Of a DNA stretch of 36,173 nt, positions 9,178-16,646 are shown piece after piece. The position numbers and the translations under genes were made by a program. The stretch lies in assembly GCA_900320255.1 (NCBI GenBank), contig ONRS01000056.1, positions 1-36,173 of the forward strand, read 5' to 3'. The stretch's first letter is position 1. Each line of letters begins with the position of its first letter. A model generated the notes under the pieces. It made no database searches. It saw only the letters and a program-made list of their open reading frames with translations, and had not been told where the DNA came from. Source of the stretch: an uncultured Prevotellaceae bacterium (lineage in GTDB: Bacteria > Bacteroidota > Bacteroidia > Bacteroidales > Bacteroidaceae).

Positions 9178-10754
9178 AGTACGTTCAACCTTTATGCACG
9201 CTCCTTTTCGGTGTAGCGGTTCTGCTTTTCTTCGGACTGGCCTATCCGCATCACCTGCATTACCAGGAGCAGTTCCAGCTCTTCCTCTTCGACAGCACCT
9301 ACATGTGGGAAGTGGTGAAGTTGCCTGGCGGGCTGGCTGACCTGCTGGGGCGCTTCTGTACGCAGTTCTTCCTGTTTGCCTGGGTGGGCGCGCTGATCAT
9401 TGCCCTTCTGCTCTCAGTGGTGCAGCTCCTGACACTTGGAGGGCTAAGGTCTAAGGGGGGAGGTCAAAGGTCAAAGGTCAAAGGTCAATGGTGCTACGGC
9501 CTGAGCTTTGTGCCTTCGTTCCTGCTTTGGCTCTTCCTGCTCGACGAGAATGCCCTTTTAGGTGGGGTATGGGCAGTTCTGCTCACACTCCTTGCCTCAT
9601 GGCTTTTCGACCAGCTGCCGCGTGGTTGGGTGCGTCGCATCCTGCTTATTGTTGCCGTGCCTGTGCTCTATTGGGTGGCGGGTCCCGTCTGCATAATATT
9701 TTTCCTCCTGCAGGTATCGCGCCTCCCCATGGCTCTCCTTATGGCAGTCATGGTCTTCATCCTGTCCTTTTTTCTGCCTGTGCCATCCCGTAGCCTTTGG
9801 CTTGGCATACATTACTATCGCTACCCGACGGAGATACCAGTCATGCTGTGGGCTGCCACCCTGTCGGTCTTGGTCTATAGGCTCCTCGCTCCTCGCTCCT
9901 CGCTCCTCGCTCAACGCTCAACGCTCCACGCTCCACTCTCCTCTCTACACTCTCCTCTCTCCACTCTCCTCTCAGTCGTGCTTGTAGCCGTCGTTATGGG
10001 GGGCTTTGTTTGGAAGAACAGCAACCTCAAGGCAGAGCGGGTGATGCATTACGACTTCATGGCCCGTCACCAGCAGTGGAACCGCATTATTGAAACCATC
10101 AATGCCGAGCCGCCAAACAATGCCATTGGCTGTACGGTACAGAATCTGGCTTTGGGCATGCACGGAGCACTGGTCTATCAGTTGCTCGATTATAATCAGA
10201 ACGGCACGTTAGGCCTGCTGCCTGATGTGCAGAGCGATGCCTTCAGCCCTTTACCGACAGCAGAGGTCTTCTATCAGTTGGGCATGGTTTACACCACCCA
10301 GCGTACCGTGTTCGAGGCTCAGGAGTCCATCTTGGACTTCCAGAAAAGTGCTCGGTGCTACAAACGACTGGCGCAGACCAACCTCATCATCGGTAGTTAC
10401 GCAGTGTCACGCAAGTACCTTACGGCCTTGCAGAAGACACTCTTCTATCGTGATTGGGCCAATGAAACACTAACGCTTCTGGGCAACGAAGAGGCCATCA
10501 GTAAGCATCCCGAATACGGACGTCTGCGCAAGTTTGCCTATCATGACAACTTTTTCTTCAGCGACCATGTGACCGTCGAAATGCTGCAGAGCCTTTTCCT
10601 CAGCAATACGGAAAATCGTCTTGCTTACGAGTATCTGATTGCCTATTGCCTGCTGACGGGTGACCGTGAGAACTTTGCCAAATATGCCGAGTGGGGAAAG
10701 AAACTGGGCTATCCTACCGTTCCCCGTCGGATACAAACTTCCATGCAACAATGA
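9174..10754 (+). CDS. Polytopic membrane protein, module copy 2 (DUF6057-like), with two in-frame heptamer arrays
   Basis: This 526-residue paralogue of the protein at 5933 has the same plan: hydrophobic N-terminal half and helical C-terminal half. Shared motifs include QQWNRIIE after the last span and TLFYRDW. It starts in an ATGA overlap with the upstream propeller gene and ends in an ATGA overlap with the next. Two stretches look foreign to a membrane protein. LRSKGGGQRSKVKGQ is encoded by a heptamer array at 9441-9489. LAPRSSLLAQRSTLHAPLSS and the residues after it are encoded by thirteen heptamers at 9881-9971. Both fall in loops between hydrophobic segments and neither breaks the frame. 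Function unknown. Confidence 0.85.
   Translation: MKYVQPLCTLLFGVAVLLFFGLAYPHHLHYQEQFQLFLFDSTYMWEVVKLPGGLADLLGRFCTQFFLFAWVGALIIALLLSVVQLLTLGGLRSKGGGQRSKVKGQWCYGLSFVPSFLLWLFLLDENALLGGVWAVLLTLLASWLFDQLPRGWVRRILLIVAVPVLYWVAGPVCIIFFLLQVSRLPMALLMAVMVFILSFFLPVPSRSLWLGIHYYRYPTEIPVMLWAATLSVLVYRLLAPRSSLLAQRSTLHAPLSSLHSPLSTLLSVVLVAVVMGGFVWKNSNLKAERVMHYDFMARHQQWNRIIETINAEPPNNAIGCTVQNLALGMHGALVYQLLDYNQNGTLGLLPDVQSDAFSPLPTAEVFYQLGMVYTTQRTVFEAQESILDFQKSARCYKRLAQTNLIIGSYAVSRKYLTALQKTLFYRDWANETLTLLGNEEAISKHPEYGRLRKFAYHDNFFFSDHVTVEMLQSLFLSNTENRLAYEYLIAYCLLTGDRENFAKYAEWGKKLGYPTVPRRIQTSMQQ
9441..9489. repeat. Phased heptamer array inside the copy-2 membrane gene
   Basis: Seven consecutive 7-base units keep register: GGGCTAA, GGTCTAA, GGGGGGA, then GGTCAAA three times and GGTCAAT. 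It encodes a basic hydrophilic loop (LRSKGGGQRSKVKGQ). Confidence 0.8.
9881..9971. repeat. Thirteen-unit phased heptamer array inside the copy-2 membrane gene
   Basis: Ninety-one bases divide exactly into 13 heptamers: GCTCCTC four times, GCTCAAC twice, GCTCCAC twice, then TCTCCTC, TCTACAC, TCTCCTC, TCTCCAC, TCTCCTC. The period never slips although the letters change in blocks. It encodes a Ser/Leu/Arg-rich loop just before a transmembrane segment (VVLVAVVMGGFVW). Confidence 0.88.
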
Positions 10755-12289
10755 AAATTTTTCGAAATATGTCAATGATAACGTCAACGTCAACGAGAAC
10801 GTCAACGTTAGCGTTAGGGTTAAGGTTAGCGTTATTGTTATCGTTCCCGTTGACGTTAACGTTATCATCCTGTTCGCCGACCCCAGAGAATGCACGGCAG
10901 GAAAACGTGCTGCCCCAGATTTATCCTGACTACCTTGGGGTCACCATTCCCGTGAATATTGCTCCACTCTGCTTTAACATGGCCGATGAGACGGCACAGT
11001 ACGTTGATGCTGTCATTACCGACCGTCACGGAAACAGCCTGCATGGTAATGGCGAAGAATCCGTTGACTTCGACCTCGACGACTGGCGGGCGCTGCTGGC
11101 CCAGAACCGGGGCGACTCACTCAGCGTCACCGTTTCAGCCAAGTATGAAGACGGGTGGCACACCTATCGTTCTTTTACTATATACGTCAGTCCCGACAGC
11201 ATCGACTATGGCATTTGCTACCGTCTTATAGAGCCTGGCTACGAAGTGTGGAGCAAGATGGGCATTTACGAGCGTGACCTTTCCTCGTTCGACGAGCGGG
11301 CATTGATTGAGAACACACAGTTCGAGGGCTGTGTCAACTGTCATAGCTTTAATCGTGGTAATTCTGCCGATATGAGTCTGCACGTTCGTGGCGCGCACGG
11401 TGCCACGCTGCTGCGCCATGCCGACGGGTCCTTCACCGCTTACAACACCAAGACCGACCAGACGCTCGGCTTCTGTGTCTATCCCTACTGGCACCCCTCG
11501 GGTCGCTATATTGCTTATTCTACCAATACCACGAACCAGCTGTTCCATGCTGCCGACCGCAACCGCATCGAGGTCTTCGATACCGCTTCCGACCTTCAGG
11601 TCTATGACGTTGATAAGAACGAGCTGCTGCTTTCACCACTCCTCAAGCAAGACTCCATCTACGAGACCTATCCCGTGTTCTCGTCCGACGGCCGTTCGCT
11701 CTATTTCTGCTCGGCCCGCGCATTGCCGGAGGGCAGTCTCCAGCTTGACTCCCTCCGCTATAACCTCTGTCGCATTGATTTCGACCCCGCCACGGGCACC
11801 TTCGGTAACCGTATAGACACCATCGTTGATGCAGCTGCCCAGCACAAGTCTGTATCCTTTCCCCGTCCCTCCTACGACGGACGTTTCCTTTGCTATACGC
11901 TCTCCGACTACGGACAGTTCAGCATCTGGCATCATGAGGCCGATCTCTATCTGCTTGATTTCTCTACCGGAGAAAGCCGCCCCATGACTGAGGCCAACTC
12001 TGACGATACAGAGTCGTTCCACAACTGGAGCACCAACTCACGCTGGCTTGTTTTCAGCTCGCGTCGTGACGACGGGCTCTTCACCCGCCCCTATTTCTGC
12101 CATGTTGATGAAGAGGGGCGTGTCAGCAAGCCCTTCATGCTGCCGCAACGTAATCCGCGCCAGTTCTACCGCGGGCGTTTCCTGTCTTTCAATGTGCCCG
12201 ACTTCATCATTGGCCCTACTCGCTTCAATAGCCATGAAGCCAGTGGGCTCATCAATGATGAATATCGTAAGGACTTCGGTGTGCGTTAA
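10751..12289 (+). CDS. TolB-like (PD40) beta-propeller lipoprotein with CxxCH haem motif, module copy 2
   Basis: This 512-residue paralogue of the protein at 7672 starts at the ATG overlapping the previous stop (ATGA); an upstream in-frame ATG at 10691 would lie deep in the membrane gene and is rejected. The signal peptide is unusual: residues about 8-39 are encoded by a hexamer array and read as alternating Leu/Thr/Ala/Ser before the lipobox LSSC. The haem motif is C194-V-N-C197-H198 followed by DMSLHVRG. Propeller motifs are YPYWHPSGRYIAYSTN, YPVFSSDGRSLYFCSA, FPRPSYDGRFLCYTLS and HNWSTNSRWLVFSSRR. The two copies share the order lipobox, NVTVPYNIAPLNF-type strand, CxxCH and blades, so they are duplicates of one ancestor. 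The stop lies in TTAA, shared with the convergent GH9 gene. Confidence 0.88.
   Translation: MKIFRNMSMITSTSTRTSTLALGLRLALLLSFPLTLTLSSCSPTPENARQENVLPQIYPDYLGVTIPVNIAPLCFNMADETAQYVDAVITDRHGNSLHGNGEESVDFDLDDWRALLAQNRGDSLSVTVSAKYEDGWHTYRSFTIYVSPDSIDYGICYRLIEPGYEVWSKMGIYERDLSSFDERALIENTQFEGCVNCHSFNRGNSADMSLHVRGAHGATLLRHADGSFTAYNTKTDQTLGFCVYPYWHPSGRYIAYSTNTTNQLFHAADRNRIEVFDTASDLQVYDVDKNELLLSPLLKQDSIYETYPVFSSDGRSLYFCSARALPEGSLQLDSLRYNLCRIDFDPATGTFGNRIDTIVDAAAQHKSVSFPRPSYDGRFLCYTLSDYGQFSIWHHEADLYLLDFSTGESRPMTEANSDDTESFHNWSTNSRWLVFSSRRDDGLFTRPYFCHVDEEGRVSKPFMLPQRNPRQFYRGRFLSFNVPDFIIGPTRFNSHEASGLINDEYRKDFGVR
10771..10866. repeat. Sixteen-unit hexamer array encoding a signal peptide
   Basis: The 96 bases divide into 16 hexamers in one register. 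Examples are GTCAAC, GTCAAC, GAGAAC, GTCAAC, GTTAGC, GTTAGG, GTTAAG, GTTAGC, ending GTTGAC, GTTAAC, GTTATC. The consensus is roughly GTYANC. Units drift from GTCAAC to GTTANC from left to right. Read in frame they give two-residue repeats (Ser-Thr, then Leu-Ala, Leu-Gly, Leu-Arg, Leu-Thr). Confidence 0.88.
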
Positions 12290-14643
12290 GGCCGTATTCC
12301 GTAGAGGTAGCCCAGTAGTGCCATCTTGCCGCGCATGGTTTCGCGAGGCGTAAACTCGCCGTTCACCCAGAAGTAGCGTTGGTTGAAGTACGACTCCTGT
12401 CGGGGCCAGCCGCCATCCGTCCACGACGGATACATGCGGTTGGTGAGCAGTCGGGCGTCACCGCCATTGTCGGGTGACCATGTCTCAGTACCGTTGAAGG
12501 GTGTCTGCCCCGGGTGTGTGCCTGGCTCGCCGTCGTTGCGGCCCGTAGAGTAGCAGTCGGTGATGTGGCGTTCGCCCAGTCCCGTCATTTCCACGATGTT
12601 GCCGGGGTTACGTCCTAACGCCCAGCCCGCTTCCGTAAACATGATGCCCTCTAACTGTTGCCGCTGCTTCTTGTCGGCTATGTAGTGAGCCATCATCACC
12701 AGTTGCAGGTTCTGTGAGGTCTGCCACCGGCTGTCGTTGGCCGCACGGCGTGAGGGGCGAAGCGCAGCATGACTCATGTTATACTGCTCAGCCTGATGGC
12801 GTACACTGGCCTTCAGGTTCTGGTAGAGTTCGCCATAGTGTCGCTGGTGCGGACAAGTCAGGTAGGCTGCTGCCGCCCATAGCTGGCAGAAGGGAATCTC
12901 ACCCTCGTTGTATTGGTTCGTCACGCCAGTGCCGAAGTAGCCTTGGCGCCCCTTGCTGAAGAGTGGCGAGTCGGTGCCTTTTATCATGTTCTCTTCTGCC
13001 ATGATGCGCTCCCATTGTTCGTCGCCAGTAACATTATACAGGAAAGCCGCCGCCATCTGGCGGAAGTCACGGCCGCGCATTTTCATGCTGCCCACGTCCT
13101 GCAATTCGTCCAACTGCTGGTCGTCCTGTCGGCTGGCAAAGCGGAAGGCCCGAATGGCCTCCTCCGTATAGTACGTGCGCAGCGAGTCGTTGCCCTGAAT
13201 CCTGAAGGCATCGGCCATGATGGCACAGTTGGCTGCGTTGGCCCATGCCGCCATAGTGGTGCAGCCGGCTTGGAACATCACCGTCCAGTCGGCACTGGGG
13301 TTGGTGACTCCCTGCGAATAAGCCTCGCCGTCGCGAATGCTCAGGAAGAAGTCTGCCTCATTGCGCGCTTCATCAATGATGTCGGGAATGCCATTGCCGC
13401 TCTCGCGAATGCCCAGGTTGTCATCGCTGAGCCGTCCGTTGGTCAGCAGGTAGGGCAGCAGCATGTCGTAGATGTTGCTGACATGGGCCAGATGGCGGTC
13501 CCAGTCCATGGCGTCGGAGTGTCCGCCCTTCACCTCTAAGGCCACGGGGTTGCCCGGCAGTCGGTGCTGCCAGAAGACCGAGGCGAACACCGGCTTGAAG
13601 TGCGGCTCGTCCCACACGTCGCCACGCAGTTCGCGCCATGCCGGGCTCCAAGGCTGCAGGTCGGTCTTATAGATGGTAAAGCCCTTCGGGTCAACCTCAG
13701 AGATGAACTGAGGCTGACGCGGAACGGGGAATACATGGGTGGGGTCATTGGGCTCGCCCAGTCGCATGTAGTAATAGCCGCGTACTGAGTAGCGGAACGG
13801 CTCGTAGTAGATGTCGTCGCGGATTTCAAAGTCCATGCTGCAGCCTACGTCCTCCACCACCAGGCGGTAGCAGCCGGGCTTGGCAGCCTTGAAGTCGATG
13901 TTCCACACATCGCTGCCCACCAGGTCTTTCCTGCCGGCTTCGTGCTGGGCATCGGCCGCAGACTTCCAGAACCTGACGGAGCCTACTTTCTGCTTCTTCT
14001 TCGTGTTCACGTTGTAGAGCCAGACGCTCCGTCCTTCCCAGGCCTTGTAGCTACGAATTCCTCCGTCGCCTAACCACTGGTAGAGGTCGGCGGCGTGCAG
14101 GGCCTCCGTCGGTGAATAGCCAATGATGTTCACATGCACAGCCTCCGACTGACTGTTCCAGATGTCGAAGCAGATGCTGGCTGAGGTCTTGTCTGAGCCA
14201 ATGCTGCCGGGAATCTCCACGGTGTAGGTGCAGCCCTGTCGCATCGGTTTGGGCATCTGCAGAAACAGCCAGTGGTCCAGTTCGCTCGTCAGGGTGTGGT
14301 CGGTATTCATGGGCTTCGACTTCCGCCAGATGGCGAGTGGAGCAGCCGCTGCAAACGCCTTGTCGTCGGCAGAGCTGATTCGCCACAGACTGACGTTCTG
14401 CGCGTCGGCAACCCTCAGCCGTTCCCCGAAGACGAAGAGCGTGTCGTCACCCTCGGCAAAGGAGTGTCCCAGGAATGCGCTCTCACCAGTTCCGCTATCG
14501 CGGTAGTGTACTTCACCATCGCGGAAGTGCAGCATCACATAGTCTTTGTCAATTACCTGAATACCAATTAGTCTTGTAGCGTTAACGGTCGTGGCAGTCA
14601 GCAAGAGCAGCCCCGCCAAAGTTACTTTCATTAGCTTCCTCAT
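12286..14643 (-). CDS. Secreted glycoside hydrolase, GH9 type (cellulase/beta-glucanase-like)
   Basis: This 785-residue protein has an N-terminal signal peptide (MRKLMKVTLAGLLLLTATTVNA). A beta-rich region with an Ig-like CelD_N-type domain follows, recognisable by the VNIIGYSP motif. The (alpha/alpha)6-type catalytic domain starts around residue 300. GH9 marks are GGHSDAMDWDRH, where D377 and D380 would be the catalytic-base aspartates of the usual DAGD motif, ALGRNPGN, and the C-terminal GEFTPRETMRG, with E768 as candidate acid. GH9 enzymes cleave beta-1,4-glucans and related glycans by inversion; the exact substrate is unknown. No lipobox is visible, so it is probably periplasmic or exported. 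The gene has its own promoter and its 3' end overlaps the propeller gene by four bases, so it is not in the SusCD operon. Confidence 0.8.
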   Translation of the reverse strand: MRKLMKVTLAGLLLLTATTVNATRLIGIQVIDKDYVMLHFRDGEVHYRDSGTGESAFLGHSFAEGDDTLFVFGERLRVADAQNVSLWRISSADDKAFAAAAPLAIWRKSKPMNTDHTLTSELDHWLFLQMPKPMRQGCTYTVEIPGSIGSDKTSASICFDIWNSQSEAVHVNIIGYSPTEALHAADLYQWLGDGGIRSYKAWEGRSVWLYNVNTKKKQKVGSVRFWKSAADAQHEAGRKDLVGSDVWNIDFKAAKPGCYRLVVEDVGCSMDFEIRDDIYYEPFRYSVRGYYYMRLGEPNDPTHVFPVPRQPQFISEVDPKGFTIYKTDLQPWSPAWRELRGDVWDEPHFKPVFASVFWQHRLPGNPVALEVKGGHSDAMDWDRHLAHVSNIYDMLLPYLLTNGRLSDDNLGIRESGNGIPDIIDEARNEADFFLSIRDGEAYSQGVTNPSADWTVMFQAGCTTMAAWANAANCAIMADAFRIQGNDSLRTYYTEEAIRAFRFASRQDDQQLDELQDVGSMKMRGRDFRQMAAAFLYNVTGDEQWERIMAEENMIKGTDSPLFSKGRQGYFGTGVTNQYNEGEIPFCQLWAAAAYLTCPHQRHYGELYQNLKASVRHQAEQYNMSHAALRPSRRAANDSRWQTSQNLQLVMMAHYIADKKQRQQLEGIMFTEAGWALGRNPGNIVEMTGLGERHITDCYSTGRNDGEPGTHPGQTPFNGTETWSPDNGGDARLLTNRMYPSWTDGGWPRQESYFNQRYFWVNGEFTPRETMRGKMALLGYLYGIRP

Positions 14644-14678
14644 AGTCGTATTTCGTTTTAGTTATTGAGATGATGTGG

Positions 14679-14709
14679 CAAAGTTACGAAATAGTAATGA
14701 CAATGCAAA
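14679..14709 (-). promoter_or_regulatory. Bacteroidetes-type promoter of the GH9 gene
   Basis: Read on the minus strand, TTTG (14706-14709) is followed after 19 bases by TAACTTTG (14679-14686), which matches the -33/-7 consensus TTTG and TAnnTTTG. The -7 box is 35 bases upstream of the ATG at 14643. Confidence 0.7.
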
Positions 14710-14734
14710 AGGAAAACAGGTTTTTTCTTTTTCC

Positions 14735-14766
14735 TTTGCCTGTATGCGAAATTTTACATACCTTTG
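14735..14766 (+). promoter_or_regulatory. Bacteroidetes-type promoter reading toward the small ORF at 14832
   Basis: TTTG at 14735-14738, a 20-base spacer and TACCTTTG at 14759-14766 match the consensus. It points away from the GH9 promoter, with the two -33 boxes about 26 bases apart, so this is a compact divergent promoter pair. Confidence 0.6.
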
Positions 14767-14831
14767 CATTGGATTATTCATAAAGAAGAAGACGAACGTA
14801 TTCAAAAGTAATATGTATATAAGGTGAAAAG

Positions 14832-15074
14832 ATGATGAGAAAAATCATGCAATGGATGTTGGCCGCCACCCTGCACGACACTATCACCATCACCGTATCG
14901 CCTGAATTCCATGTCCTCGTGGACACTGGCTACGGCGCTTCGGAATATCCGCCATACAAAAACTTTATCAACGTGGGTGACATCCATGGTTGTGAGCCGT
15001 GGCTCTACAAGGAGTGCATAGCCAAGAACATTGCCGCCAGGGTCGAAGAATGGAGAAAAAGAACTAAGGAATGA
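14832..15074 (+). CDS. Small hypothetical ORF (80 aa), possibly a remnant
   Basis: It is not recognised. The first residues (MMRKIMQWMLAATL) resemble the start of a Bacteroidales secretory signal of the WMLAAIL kind. The stretch breaks off into charged sequence (HDTITITVSPEFHVLVDTGY) and there is no full hydrophobic core, so it may be a chimera or decayed gene. It has a convincing promoter about 65 bases upstream. Its start is partly repeated at 15082-15135 (see that entry). Confidence 0.4.
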   Translation: MMRKIMQWMLAATLHDTITITVSPEFHVLVDTGYGASEYPPYKNFINVGDIHGCEPWLYKECIAKNIAARVEEWRKRTKE

Positions 15075-15246
15075 GATATATGAACAAATAATTGATTTGG
15101 ATGCTCGCCGCCATCCTGCGTGAATACCAATAAGCATTTCGCGTTAACCGTCGAAGTTCACTGGCCAGCCACTCTTTGTTGCTGGTGGTCAGAGGCATTG
15201 AGCGGATGAGGCTTAACAGGTTATTCAAGACAATTGTCGTATCCAT
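15064..15246 (-). CDS. Small ORF (60 aa), antitoxin-like N-terminus, probably truncated
   Basis: The first ~35 residues (MDTTIVLNNLLSLIRSMPLT then SNKEWLASELRRLT) recall, from memory, the N-termini of short Bacteroidales antitoxin-like proteins with a TSNKxWLA motif. The remainder runs antisense through the broken signal-peptide fragment at 15082-15135 and looks unnatural, so the gene is probably cut short. A TATATTTG -7 box lies 27 bases upstream. No toxin partner is seen. Confidence 0.35.
   Translation of the reverse strand: MDTTIVLNNLLSLIRSMPLTTSNKEWLASELRRLTRNAYWYSRRMAASIQINYLFIYLIP
15082..15135 (+). pseudogene. Broken signal-peptide fragment related to the ORF at 14832
   Basis: An ATG at 15082 reads Met-Asn-Lys-stop, then Leu-Ile-Trp-Met-Leu-Ala-Ala-Ile-Leu-Arg-Glu-Tyr-Gln-stop. 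The DNA around GGATG-T-GCCGCCA-CCTGC is nearly the same as at 14855-14880. This is a decayed second copy of the same start, in the style of Bacteroidales lipoprotein signals (WMLAAIL). Confidence 0.4.
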
Positions 15247-15272
15247 TGCTCTGTATTATTTTTGTACGGCTG

Positions 15273-15280
15273 CAAATATA
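15273..15280 (-). promoter_or_regulatory. -7 box upstream of the small antitoxin-like ORF
   Basis: On the minus strand this reads TATATTTG, matching TAnnTTTG. No good -33 TTTG is seen at the right distance, so it is a weak call. Confidence 0.4.
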
Positions 15281-15456
15281 CAATTTTTTTCGTAATTAAA
15301 TCGATTTTGCTGAAAAAATCAATCGACACAACGAATTGCCGGATTTTGAGGCTGAATGCGACCTTCTCTCATTGCAAGTAAATAGTTTTTTCCTTAGGGT
15401 GGAGAATGAACAAACTTCTATAGAATTTAGAACACTGAATTGTCGGAAATTCGTCG

Positions 15457-15464
15457 TACCTTTG
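15457..15464 (+). promoter_or_regulatory. -7 box of the MBL-fold gene
   Basis: TACCTTTG lies 37 bases before the ATG at 15502. A clear -33 TTTG at 19-21 bases is not seen. The preceding 200 bases are AT-rich with no ORF. Confidence 0.55.
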
Positions 15465-15501
15465 CACTCGAAAATAGAAAATTAGTAAATCATAAATAAT
15501 C

Positions 15502-16341
15502 ATGGTGAAGATTCATGTTTTGCACACCGGCGAAGTCCGTGTATCACCCTATCTGCCCTTTGGCGGCGATAACTGTAATTTGTTGAAAGCATCGGGCATG
15601 ACCACCCCGAAAGAGAACTGGATATGGCTGCCCGTATCGGTCTATCTGATTGAGCATCCGAAAGGACTTATTCTCGTTGACACGGGCTGGCACCGCGACA
15701 TGTCGCCCGAAGGCGTCTATGACAAGGCGGCTCAGATTAAGAGTCTCGGCTCACGTGTGTTATACAATGTAAATCAGGGACAGATTCCGCTTGGTGAGGC
15801 TGTCGATGAGCAGTTGGCCACGATGGGCATCAAGCCTGCCGACCTCGACTACGTGCTGCTGACCCATCTGGACTGCGACCACGCTAACGGTCTGCGTGCC
15901 GTAAAGGATGCCAAGCACATCATTGTGGCTCAGGAGGAACTGGACTGTGCCCGCAAGAACGGCTTCATCCGCTACAAAAAGAAGTGGTGGGAGGGCTGCA
16001 ACCTGGAAACCATCGAGTGGAACGGTACAGAAGGCCCCGTCCAAAAGTCGTTCGACCTCTTCGGTGACGGCAGCATCAAGATGATCAACATACCAGGTCA
16101 CTGCGACGGTCTCTGCGCCGTGAAGATTACCCGCGAGGATGGGAAATACGTGCTGCTCTTCAGCGACGGCGGCTATGCCACAAAGTCGTGGAAGGAGATG
16201 ATTACCAGCGGAGTGTCGCTCGACAAGGAGATGCAGAAGAAATCGCTGATGTGGATTCGTGAACAGTCGATGGATACCAACTGCATCGAATCGCTTGCTA
16301 CTCACGACACCGACATCAAACCGCACGTGATAGAGCTGTAA
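15502..16341 (+). CDS. MBL-fold metallo-hydrolase, AHL-lactonase-like
   Basis: This 279-residue protein belongs to the metallo-beta-lactamase fold. The zinc-binding motif is H122-L-D124-C-D126-H127 in THLDCDHANG, with further ligands in IPGHCDG (His), LFSDGG (Asp) and LATHDTD (His). The N-terminal VSVYLIEHPKGLILVDTGW is typical of the N-acyl-homoserine-lactonase-like subgroup. It has no signal peptide, so it should be cytoplasmic. The family hydrolyses lactones and other esters; quorum-quenching activity cannot be claimed from sequence alone. It is a single gene with its own promoter, followed by the 22-bp repeat array starting 31 bases after the stop. Confidence 0.88.
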   Translation: MVKIHVLHTGEVRVSPYLPFGGDNCNLLKASGMTTPKENWIWLPVSVYLIEHPKGLILVDTGWHRDMSPEGVYDKAAQIKSLGSRVLYNVNQGQIPLGEAVDEQLATMGIKPADLDYVLLTHLDCDHANGLRAVKDAKHIIVAQEELDCARKNGFIRYKKKWWEGCNLETIEWNGTEGPVQKSFDLFGDGSIKMINIPGHCDGLCAVKITREDGKYVLLFSDGGYATKSWKEMITSGVSLDKEMQKKSLMWIREQSMDTNCIESLATHDTDIKPHVIEL

Positions 16342-16371
16342 GAGAGCTCCATAAACAATCATAGGAAGGTT

Positions 16372-16547
16372 TCAAGAACAAGGCGGCGTACTTGTCGAGA
16401 CGAAGTGGCGCAGTCGAAGGGAGCAAGTGGCGCGATTGTCGGGAGGAATCGCGCCACTCTTAGGGAGCGATCGGCGCGATCGTCGGGGTAAGGGCGGCCG
16501 CTCTAAACGGATAGAGCGCCCGCTCAAAGTAGATAGAACGGCCGCTC
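16372..16547. repeat. Eight-unit degenerate 22-bp tandem repeat array
   Basis: The 176 bases divide exactly into eight 22-base units with boundaries at 16372, 16394, 16416, 16438, 16460, 16482, 16504 and 16526. On the minus strand most units start GAGYGG or GAnYGC, for example GAGCGGCCGTTC, GAGCGGGCGCTC, GAGCGGCCGCCC and GATCGCGCCGAT, and the three units at 16416, 16438 and 16460 share a central CTCCC. Neighbouring units are partly complementary: AGTGGCGCGATT (16426-16437) and AATCGCGCCACT (16447-16458) form a perfect 12-bp stem with a 9-base loop. There is no spacer, so it is not a CRISPR. A frame cannot persist through 22-base units and stops occur, so it is not coding. Confidence 0.85.
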
Positions 16548-16646
16548 AATTCCTTTCAAAACTGCTCCTTCTGTAATTTATTGGCAGATAGTGTATTGCG
16601 GAACCCGCTTGCGTGGCATGGTCCTGGTTGTTAATTGTTTCTTTTG

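Noticed and set aside
16372-16547. CRISPR array
   Set aside because: Units are contiguous 22-bp degenerate repeats with no spacers and no cas genes.
16577-16618. 13-codon ORF MPRKRVPQYTICQ on the minus strand as a gene
   Set aside because: It is too short to support, although it follows a good promoter. Mentioned only with that promoter.
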